Assembly: GCF_000021945.1 (NCBI RefSeq)
Contig: NC_011831.1
Span: 3,051,353 to 3,115,352 of the forward strand
Direction: 5' to 3'
Length of the DNA stretch: 64,000 nucleotides
DNA from: Chloroflexus aggregans DSM 9485
GTDB taxonomy: Bacteria > Chloroflexota > Chloroflexia > Chloroflexales > Chloroflexaceae
Shown here in pieces: positions 57,622-64,000 of this stretch. The notes below the pieces were generated by a model. That model was not told the origin of the DNA. It worked only from the letters and a program-made list of their open reading frames with translations, and did not search any database. The translations under genes and the position numbers were made by a program. The number at the start of each line of letters is the position of its first letter. The stretch's first letter is position 1.

Positions 57622-60615
57622 TTATGTTGACGCACGTTTAATCACGATCAGCGTAATATCGTCAAACGGTGGTTGGCCGTGACTATGACGAGCAACGGCA
57701 GCCAAAATTGCTTGCATAATAGTTGCTGCCGATCCTGTGGCGTAGGCCTTGATCACAGCCCGTAAACCATCAACATCAAAAGGCACAAGCAGTTCATTGA
57801 TCGTCTCAGTTGCACCATCTGTGTAACAGACCAACACATCCTCCGGTGCTAACCGTGTCTCCGCCTCCGCTAATGTCACTTCCGGCAACACTCCTAACGC
57901 AATACCGGGTGTACGTAGCTCTTCGATCTCACCGGTAGCTGCGCGGTACAACAGTGGAGGATTATGTCCGGCACACGTATAGCAAAGCTGACCGGTGATA
58001 AGATCGAGGCGGGCGTAAAAGAGGGTAACAAACATTCCTGACTCGGAATCGCGGTAAAGCCAGCGGTTAGCGCGTTCCATCGCTCGTGCCGGCGCCGAGC
58101 CATCGAGTGCCGCAGCTCGTACCAGCGAGCGTGCCATCGTCATAAACATGGCAGCCGGTATGCCCTTATCACTCACATCGGCGATGACGAACCCTAGTTC
58201 GCGAGGTGGTTCGGTTCCGGTCGGCAATGACCAAAAATCGTAGAAATCGCCGCCGACCAGCCGGGCCGATTGCCACGTAGCTTCAATCTGCCAACCGGCA
58301 ACGTTCGGTAAACGAGAGGGTAGCAGCGATTGCTGAATCTCGCGCGCTACACGTAACTCTTGTTCGAGACGAGCAGCTTCGGCAGCTTCGGCAGCGAGCA
58401 GCAAACTTTCCAGCGCACCGGCAATCTGAGCCGCAGCACCGGTGCAGAGGTTCTGCTGGCGCGTGCTCGGTGAAACGAACGGATCGTTGTAATCCAGCAC
58501 CAAAACACCGAGAAGTGTGTTACGGGCACTGATCGGTAAGCCAACCAAAGTACCGCTGCGCGCTGCGGTTATCAGTGTCGGCCACTGATCGGCATTGTCT
58601 TGGGCCTGCCAGAGCAATTCGAGCCGTGATTGATCCGTCTCGGCGGCCCGTTCACGTAACCGCCAGAGAAACGGTGAACGTGTCGGCTGGTTGAGAACAC
58701 CGGTACGTGCTGTGGTCGGCAAACCGTACACTGCACGTACCACAAAATCACCCTGTTCGCGATCCCACAAGGCAACATAACAGCGTGGACACCCCATCAG
58801 GAGTGATGGTAGGCGAACTACCGTTGCCAGTAGATCGGAGAGTGTCGTCGCTCGACCGATATTTTCGGCGATCTGGAGCAGTGCATTCAGCGTCCAGGCC
58901 TCCTCTTGTTGAGCAGTGTAGGCATTAGCACTCTCAATCGCAATCGCAATCTGATCGGCCAACGTCCGGATCACGAACAGATCATCTTCATCGAAATCGT
59001 CCGGTTCATCGCTCTGCACATCAAGCACACCGATCACCGTCGTACCCACACGCAACGGTACCGCCAATTCCGAGCGCGTCTGCAAGGTATCGCGAATCGC
59101 ACGATGATCGTTCAGCACATCACCGACCAACACCGGTTCGCCGCGTTGCACTGCTTCACCGACCAACCCCTGACCGATACGCAGTGAAAGCGCACGTAAC
59201 CGTTCGAGATCGGCACCATCGGCGGTAGAAGCACGAAAGTAGATCCGCTCATCGTCGGGTGAGAGGGTGAAAATGTGTACCGGGTGATAGCCGAAACGCT
59301 CACGAATAAGTTGCACGATCGAGGGTAACAACCGATCGAGATTGAGAATAGCGGTAATTTGCTGGCTTACCTCACGAATCGCTTGCAACTGATTGGCCCG
59401 CTGACGTGCTTCGTGAAAGGCCCGCGCCCGTGCGATTGCCACAGCGGCCTGATCGGCGATGAGTGAGATCAGCCGCAGATCGTTAGCGTCAAATGCCGAC
59501 GGTTCGTAGCTTTGCACCGAAATCGAACCGATCACGGTTTCACCGGCAATGAGCGGCACATAGATACCCGAACGTGGTGGTCGTTCGCTCTGATAACGTG
59601 GACGGGCGGGGAGGCGATCCATCTCGCGTGTAAAATCCTCGACCAGAATCGCCCGTCCGGTTTCGCGAATCCAGCCGATCAGACCGCTATTTTCCGACAG
59701 ATCGACCGTGAGCCGTGGCAACCGTACCCGATCTTGGACCCGCACCACGAGAGTGTAGGAATGACCGTTGAAGAGACCGAGGTGAAACGACGAGGTGTCA
59801 ACTATTCGGCTCGCCTCGCGGTAGATCAACTCACAAAGGGCATCGACATCAAGTTCGCTACGAATGATCGCCCGGCTCACTTCGTTAAGCCGTGCCAACT
59901 CGCGCATCGAGCGACGCTGGCGTTGGAGGTTGAGCGATGAGCGACGCAAAATCGCTGCTGATGCAACTAATGCTCCTCCGGCCAATATCAGATGGAGCAT
60001 TCCGAGATCGTGGGCAATCGCTGCTCCCAGCCATGCCAGTGGCAGCGGGGCTATCTCTGCACCGAGGATGGCCGGCCACGCCGAGCGCCACCACGTTGCC
60101 AGCCCGCTGTAGCCACCCTGCAACAGCTCACGCACAATCCGCCCAAGCTGAGTCACGAAGGGAAAGCTGAGCAGTGTCCAGCCAAATACATGCGACATCG
60201 GTAATGCCGTCAGTGGTTGACCGCTTGACATCGTGGCGAGCCATGCGCCGACAAGCAAGCCAAGCGCACGTAAACCGCTCCGTAACAACGGTCGTCCCAA
60301 GAGCGAAAACAGAGTACGCGGACGGTTGGTCTGCAACAGAATCGTCACGCCGGAGACAAATCCTTCGACGGCTGCGATCCATGCCGCGGGAATAGGTCCT
60401 AGCGCGAGACTGGCGCTGACCAGCACCAACGGGGCAAGACTATGCACATCGGCAGGCGGGGTGCGGAACGCGAGCAGATCGACAGCGAAAGCCAGTACGG
60501 CGAACAACACCACCAACGCCGGTACTGTCGGTACGGTTGGTAACAGTAGCAGCCAGCCCCATACCACCCCGCCGACGATCAAACCGTACCATGTCAGCAG
60601 GTGTTCGCGCGACAC
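57622..60615 (-). CDS. Membrane-bound SpoIIE-type phosphatase with three GAF domains (RsbU-like)
   Basis: The 997-residue protein begins with GTG at 60615, directly after the stop of the RsbW-RsbV fusion gene. It has six to eight transmembrane helices (about 8-240), three GAF domains (about 250-400, 410-565, 575-740) and a PP2C/SpoIIE phosphatase (about 755-995) with metal sites in RLVGGDFYDFW, GFVIADVSDKGIPAAMFMTM and VLVCYTDGATETI. RsbU-like phosphatases dephosphorylate an RsbV-type anti-anti-sigma protein, which lies in this operon, and so release a sigma factor or other target. The GAFs sense unknown signals. Confidence 0.9.
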   Translation of the reverse strand: MSREHLLTWYGLIVGGVVWGWLLLLPTVPTVPALVVLFAVLAFAVDLLAFRTPPADVHSLAPLVLVSASLALGPIPAAWIAAVEGFVSGVTILLQTNRPRTLFSLLGRPLLRSGLRALGLLVGAWLATMSSGQPLTALPMSHVFGWTLLSFPFVTQLGRIVRELLQGGYSGLATWWRSAWPAILGAEIAPLPLAWLGAAIAHDLGMLHLILAGGALVASAAILRRSSLNLQRQRRSMRELARLNEVSRAIIRSELDVDALCELIYREASRIVDTSSFHLGLFNGHSYTLVVRVQDRVRLPRLTVDLSENSGLIGWIRETGRAILVEDFTREMDRLPARPRYQSERPPRSGIYVPLIAGETVIGSISVQSYEPSAFDANDLRLISLIADQAAVAIARARAFHEARQRANQLQAIREVSQQITAILNLDRLLPSIVQLIRERFGYHPVHIFTLSPDDERIYFRASTADGADLERLRALSLRIGQGLVGEAVQRGEPVLVGDVLNDHRAIRDTLQTRSELAVPLRVGTTVIGVLDVQSDEPDDFDEDDLFVIRTLADQIAIAIESANAYTAQQEEAWTLNALLQIAENIGRATTLSDLLATVVRLPSLLMGCPRCYVALWDREQGDFVVRAVYGLPTTARTGVLNQPTRSPFLWRLRERAAETDQSRLELLWQAQDNADQWPTLITAARSGTLVGLPISARNTLLGVLVLDYNDPFVSPSTRQQNLCTGAAAQIAGALESLLLAAEAAEAARLEQELRVAREIQQSLLPSRLPNVAGWQIEATWQSARLVGGDFYDFWSLPTGTEPPRELGFVIADVSDKGIPAAMFMTMARSLVRAAALDGSAPARAMERANRWLYRDSESGMFVTLFYARLDLITGQLCYTCAGHNPPLLYRAATGEIEELRTPGIALGVLPEVTLAEAETRLAPEDVLVCYTDGATETINELLVPFDVDGLRAVIKAYATGSAATIMQAILAAVARHSHGQPPFDDITLIVIKRAST

Positions 60616-61365
60616 TCAACGCCTCTGGGAAAATGCTGTCCGAGCTTCAGCCACAGAAGGATGAATGTTGAACACCTGGGTGAAGCCGGTGATAGTAAAG
60701 ACTTCATAGACTTGAGGTTGAAGCGCCGCTAGTCGTAGCTCACCACCGAGCGTCATCAACTCTTTGCGGATGAGGAGAAGTGCGCGCAAGCCACTGCTCG
60801 ACAAGAACGACACAGCGCTCAGATCGAGCACAATCTGACGCGCACCCTGGCTAATCCGTTCGCTCACCAACTTGGTTAGGCGAGGCGCCGTAAGCGCATC
60901 GATCCGATCATGCACCTGAATGACCTGCACTTCATCAGAAGAATCCGGCTGATCGTGGGGCAGGTACTTTACCATAGTCAGTAAATTGCCGCCCTGTGGC
61001 GAAAACTCAAAGCGGACTTCATCCATCAAGCGGGTAATCAGATAAATCCCTAAGCCGCCGACCTGACGCTCTTCAAGCGGTGATGTGATGTCTGGCACCG
61101 GCACGGCATTGGGGTCAAATTGGCGACCGTGATCACGAACGGTCACAATAAACCGATGATCATGACACTGCCAACTCAGGGTTAGATCGCCGGGCTGATC
61201 GGGATCGTAAGCGTGCTGAATAACATTTGTGACGGCCTCATCAACAGCGAGCTGGACTTGCCATGTTGCTCGCTCATCAAGACCGCAACGTTCGGCAGCG
61301 GCAGTAATAAACGCGCTAATTTTAGCTAATGCATCGAGATCGGCGGTAAGGGTAATACTCTCCAT
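60616..61365 (-). CDS. RsbW-RsbV fusion: anti-sigma kinase joined to STAS antagonist
   Basis: Residues 1-140 of 249 are a HATPase_c domain of the RsbW/SpoIIAB type: VDEAVTNVIQHAYDPDQPGD (N-box) and ERQVGGLGIYLITRLMDEVR (G-box). Residues 145-245 are a STAS domain: IVLDLSAVSFLSSSGLRALL, with the Ser that the kinase would phosphorylate. Kinase and substrate in one chain is unusual; normally RsbW phosphorylates a free RsbV. A second, free STAS protein is encoded 45 nt upstream in the same operon. It presumably acts in a partner switch with the phosphatase that follows. Confidence 0.85.
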   Translation of the reverse strand: MESITLTADLDALAKISAFITAAAERCGLDERATWQVQLAVDEAVTNVIQHAYDPDQPGDLTLSWQCHDHRFIVTVRDHGRQFDPNAVPVPDITSPLEERQVGGLGIYLITRLMDEVRFEFSPQGGNLLTMVKYLPHDQPDSSDEVQVIQVHDRIDALTAPRLTKLVSERISQGARQIVLDLSAVSFLSSSGLRALLLIRKELMTLGGELRLAALQPQVYEVFTITGFTQVFNIHPSVAEARTAFSQRR

Positions 61366-61409
61366 GGCGATCGGGTAGACCGGTGCATGCGAACCGGCAT
61401 TGAGCAGGG

Positions 61410-61760
61410 CTAAAACGATCCAACTGCTTCGACGGTATCGCCATAGATCTCGAACAGCGAGCTAAAGCCGGTTAGGTCGAAGACTTCTTTTATCCGAGGT
61501 GGTAAGTTGGCAATACGTACATCACCACCTTCAAGATCGGTGATCTTCCATTCCCGGGCCTTTTTGCGCGCTTCGATCAAGACGCGCAAACCGGGGCTAC
61601 TAATATATTCAAGCCGGCTGAGATCCAGGACAATGCGATAACGACCGTCGTTAAAAATGGACTCGATGAGTTGCTTGAGTTGGGGAGCAGTAGCTGCGTC
61701 AACGCGCCCGATAACCTCAATGAGATCAACTCGATTGAGCCGGCGATGAGTAAGTTCCAT
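61410..61760 (-). CDS. Free STAS-domain anti-anti-sigma factor (RsbV-like)
   Basis: The ATG at 61760 (MELTHRRLNRVDLIEVIGRV) follows GAGGAGG. The 116-residue protein is one STAS domain with IVLDLSRLEYISSPGLRVLI, in which the Ser of the SSPG turn is the probable phosphorylation site. It would bind the RsbW domain when unphosphorylated and is likely dephosphorylated by the SpoIIE protein of the same operon. A start at 61802 would overlap the promoter. Confidence 0.85.
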   Translation of the reverse strand: MELTHRRLNRVDLIEVIGRVDAATAPQLKQLIESIFNDGRYRIVLDLSRLEYISSPGLRVLIEARKKAREWKITDLEGGDVRIANLPPRIKEVFDLTGFSSLFEIYGDTVEAVGSF

Positions 61761-61813
61761 CCTTAGTTCCTCCTCAACAGGCGCTTGCGACGCATCAAGC
61801 AATACTAAAGTAC

Positions 61814-61822
61814 ATTATACCA
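61814..61822 (-). promoter_or_regulatory. Extended -10 promoter of the RsbV operon
   Basis: TGGTATAAT on the minus strand (61822-61814) is a perfect extended -10 about 50 nt before the rsbV start. Confidence 0.6.
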
Positions 61823-61858
61823 TACAGTTGCCGAGTACAGAAAAAGAGGCAATGTCCG

Positions 61859-61867
61859 TGCTATAAT
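61859..61867 (+). promoter_or_regulatory. Extended -10 promoter of the DUF697 gene
   Basis: TGCTATAAT (61859-61867) is a perfect extended -10, 45 nt before the ATG at 61912. With the minus-strand one it makes a divergent pair. Confidence 0.6.
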
Positions 61868-61911
61868 GACGCCGCCGGTAGGATCGGCCGGTTATCTAGA
61901 GGTATGTTGTT

Positions 61912-62973
61912 ATGCCGAAATGGAACGATCTCAGTGTTGCTTTTAACACACTACGCGAAATTGATGTTGCGGCAATCCGTACCGAAGCCGAACGACCACT
62001 GACCATCGTCTGTGTGGGGGCAGTGGGGGTGTGTCAGGAGATTGCGACCCGTCTCGAGCGTGGTACCCAACGGTACGGGCCGATCGGGCCTTCACCAATC
62101 CAGCTCGCGAGTTTGGCGACGATCATATCCGATGAGCTACGCAGTGTCGATCTTATCATCATCGGACTTGAACGTACTACTCGTCTCTCAGCGCGTGAAT
62201 TGACGACGATCGATCAATTAGCTGCTTTAGCATTACCGACCGTTGTCGTAGTGTGGGGGACGGCGCTACCGGCTGACGCCGGGCCATTGCATCCGCGCGT
62301 TGCCCATGCCCGGTTGTTGGTGGTGCCCGATCCAATGGCACCTGATGTTGATGAACAATTGGCAAGCGCAATCCTCGACCGCTTACCGGCTGAGTTGCAC
62401 CTTGCGGCAGCTCGGCGGTTACCCGGTCTGCGGGCAACCGTGGCGCGCCAATTGATCAATAACGTCTCGTTTACCAACGCTTCATATGTACTGGCAACTG
62501 CCTTACCGGCGCAGATTCCAATCTTTAATGTGCCGTTTGCCGCAGCCGATATACTGGTCTTGACCAAAAATCAAGCGATACTCGTATATCGGCTCGCTCT
62601 TGCCTACGGAGCACCGCCCGATATTCGAGAGCGATTGCGGGAAGTTTTGCCGGTGATCGGAGGTGCTTTCATCTGGCGCCAATTAGCACGCTCGCTCGTC
62701 GGGCTGATCCCGATCTGGGGGGTAGCGCCAAAGGTAGCAATTGCCTACGCCGGCACATATACCACCGGAATGGCAGCGTGGCGCTGGTTTACCGAAGGCG
62801 AAATTATCGATCAAGCGCGTTTAAAAGAACTAGGACGCGAAGCATTGGCATTGGGCCGCGCACGAGCTGCCGATCTGATTGCACAAGCTCGTCGTACCGG
62901 TGCCGTCCAAGTCGATCGTTGGCAACGTTGGGGAGAGGCGTTGCGCAGCCGGTTTCGCCGGAAAGAAAAGTAA
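61912..62973 (+). CDS. DUF697 protein with degenerate GTPase-like N-terminus
   Basis: The 353-residue protein has an N-terminal alpha/beta domain resembling a dynamin-like GTPase that has lost its nucleotide motifs: TIVCVGAVGVCQEIATRL in place of a GKS/T P-loop and VVVVWGTALPADAG in place of NKxD. From about residue 180 it has the helical membrane domain of DUF697/YcjF (TNASYVLATALPAQIPIFNV, ADILVLTKNQAILVYRLALA, GLIPIWGVAPKVAIAYAGTY). DUF697 proteins go with membrane GTPases; the function is unknown. It diverges from the RsbV operon. Confidence 0.75.
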   Translation: MPKWNDLSVAFNTLREIDVAAIRTEAERPLTIVCVGAVGVCQEIATRLERGTQRYGPIGPSPIQLASLATIISDELRSVDLIIIGLERTTRLSARELTTIDQLAALALPTVVVVWGTALPADAGPLHPRVAHARLLVVPDPMAPDVDEQLASAILDRLPAELHLAAARRLPGLRATVARQLINNVSFTNASYVLATALPAQIPIFNVPFAAADILVLTKNQAILVYRLALAYGAPPDIRERLREVLPVIGGAFIWRQLARSLVGLIPIWGVAPKVAIAYAGTYTTGMAAWRWFTEGEIIDQARLKELGREALALGRARAADLIAQARRTGAVQVDRWQRWGEALRSRFRRKEK

Positions 62974-63063
62974 CCGCTTGGCAAACATCGGCTCGCCCTG
63001 TGCCGTATGCCGCGGACGCCAACGGCTGATTGAGGATTCAACACCACAATAGGAATAAACCGT

Positions 63064-64000
63064 ATGGATCATTTTGTGATTGAAGGGGGGTACCGACTGT
63101 CCGGTTCGATCCGGCCGGCCGGCAACAAGAATGCCGCCCTCCCGTTACTTGCCGCCAGTTTATTGACCGATAAGCCGGTAACGTTGCGTAACATCCCGGA
63201 TATCGGTGATGTGCGCACCAAACTTGCGTTACTGAACAACCTTGGTGTTCAGATTGAGCAACCGGCACCGAATGTGGTGCAATTGCATGCCGCTCACCTG
63301 GCCAAACACGACCCTGATGTTGCGCTAGCCCGTCGTATCCGTACCTCACCCCTGTTAGCCGGTCCGCTCTTGTTTCGGCGTGGCTACGTCACATTACCGC
63401 GTCCCGGCGGAGATGCAATCGGTCGGCGGCGGCTCGATACCCACTTGCTGGCGTTACAGGCATTGGGTGTGCATGTTGAAGTGACGCCAACCAGCTACAT
63501 CTTGACAACCGAAGGGTTGCGCGGCGCTGACCTGTTTCTCGATGAGATGAGCGTGACCGGTACCGAGCAAGCGATCATCGCTGCTTCAGTTGCCGAAGGA
63601 CATACCACGATTGCCAACGCGGCTTCTGAGCCACACGTCCAAGATCTCTGTCATTTTCTCAACCAGATGGGGGCGCGGATCAGTGGTATCGGCACCAACC
63701 TGCTCGAAATCGAGGGGGTTAGCCGTTTACGCGGGGCGGATTACACGATCGGACCCGACTTTATGGAGGTAGGGTCGCTGATCGGGTTGGCAGCGGTCAC
63801 CCGTAGTGAATTGCGGATCGTTGATGCGCGGCCACGTGAGCATCGCATGACCAGGATTATGTTCGGGCGCCTGGGAGTGACGTGGCGTGAAGAGGGTAAC
63901 GACATTATCGTTCCCGCCGATCAAGAGTTAGTCGTGCGTCATGATCTTCACGGGGCGATCCCAAAGATCGATTCGGCGCCATGGCCCGGCTTTAACCCCG
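63064..64000 (+). CDS. murA: UDP-N-acetylglucosamine 1-carboxyvinyltransferase, partial, with Asp at the active-site Cys position
   Basis: The gene runs off the right edge; 312 codons are visible from ATG 63064 (MDHFVIEGGYRLSGSIRPAG). MurA joins enolpyruvate to UDP-GlcNAc in the first committed step of peptidoglycan. The substrate Lys-Asn pair is in GNKNAALPLL, and EMSVTGTEQAI, VQDLCHFLNQMGA and DFMEVGSLIGLAAVT match the family. The flexible loop reads YVTLPRPGGDAIG: Asp117 stands where E. coli has Cys115, the residue alkylated by fosfomycin. Cys to Asp changes are known from naturally fosfomycin-insensitive MurA of Mycobacterium and Chlamydia. Confidence 0.9.
   Translation, partial: MDHFVIEGGYRLSGSIRPAGNKNAALPLLAASLLTDKPVTLRNIPDIGDVRTKLALLNNLGVQIEQPAPNVVQLHAAHLAKHDPDVALARRIRTSPLLAGPLLFRRGYVTLPRPGGDAIGRRRLDTHLLALQALGVHVEVTPTSYILTTEGLRGADLFLDEMSVTGTEQAIIAASVAEGHTTIANAASEPHVQDLCHFLNQMGARISGIGTNLLEIEGVSRLRGADYTIGPDFMEVGSLIGLAAVTRSELRIVDARPREHRMTRIMFGRLGVTWREEGNDIIVPADQELVVRHDLHGAIPKIDSAPWPGFNP

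Overview
The window looks like chromosomal DNA from a filamentous anoxygenic phototroph of the Chloroflexota, most likely a Chloroflexus species. This is an inference from gene content, moderate-to-high GC and style: an IcmA-like acyl-CoA mutase, a single-chain biotin carboxylase/BCCP of the acetyl/propionyl-CoA carboxylase type, a MurF-like/alanine racemase fusion, CcmAB, multi-GAF sensor proteins and TnpB-type insertion sequences. No rRNA or tRNA gene and no phage or plasmid module was seen.

Layout. 1-6.5 kb (minus strand): partial CDP-alcohol phosphotransferase, two DUF4013 membrane proteins, a CinA with a degenerate amidase half, a small membrane protein, thrS and a membrane-anchored protein. 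An intergenic gap at 0.9-1.55 kb holds two covarying hairpins of the kind that end TnpB omega RNAs, without a tnpB. 6.5-8.2 kb: a 98-bp tandem array (about 13 units) lies between the thrS operon and a well-formed T-box leader with its own promoter and terminator. 8.2-15.4 kb: a split ABC exporter, a glycosyltransferase, a sugar nucleotidyltransferase, an ANTAR response regulator, an enolase-superfamily epimerase and a DMT transporter. 15.5-24.9 kb: MurF-like/Alr fusion, rpsO-pnp, an alpha/beta hydrolase, an ABC-2 permease, a tnpB relic, and ketopantoate reductase with pantothenate kinase (CoA synthesis). 25-29.3 kb: an acyl-CoA synthetase and a gamma-glutamyltransferase whose border has been duplicated as a 1,061-bp tandem repeat, leaving a chimeric ORF between two intact genes.

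29.4-38 kb: an unassigned promoter-terminator unit, rel (ppGpp), a short mutY, a hybrid histidine kinase behind a perfect 18-bp palindrome, and glutamine-dependent nadE. 38-44.8 kb: semialdehyde dehydrogenase, flavin amine oxidase, amidase (plausibly amine/amide catabolism), biotin carboxylase, cupin. 44.7-51.5 kb: ArsR-ArsC fusion, prmC, a coiled-coil protein and hydrolase, ccmAB, and the IcmA-like mutase. 51.5-53.3 kb: comF followed by a nested array of duplicated comF 3' ends. 53.3-57.5 kb: an intact TnpB element, a DUF2256 mini-protein, nfo, a ComEA-like protein with repeat linkers, an esterase. 57.6-62 kb: a partner-switching module (three-GAF SpoIIE phosphatase, fused RsbW-RsbV, free RsbV), then a DUF697 protein and the start of murA with Asp in place of the active-site Cys.

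The strongest leads are the T-box/array/thrS arrangement, the orphan omega-RNA-like hairpins, the nested comF array, the fresh ggt/acs duplication and the promoter-terminator unit before rel. All motifs and coordinates were read by eye; no search or folding program was run.
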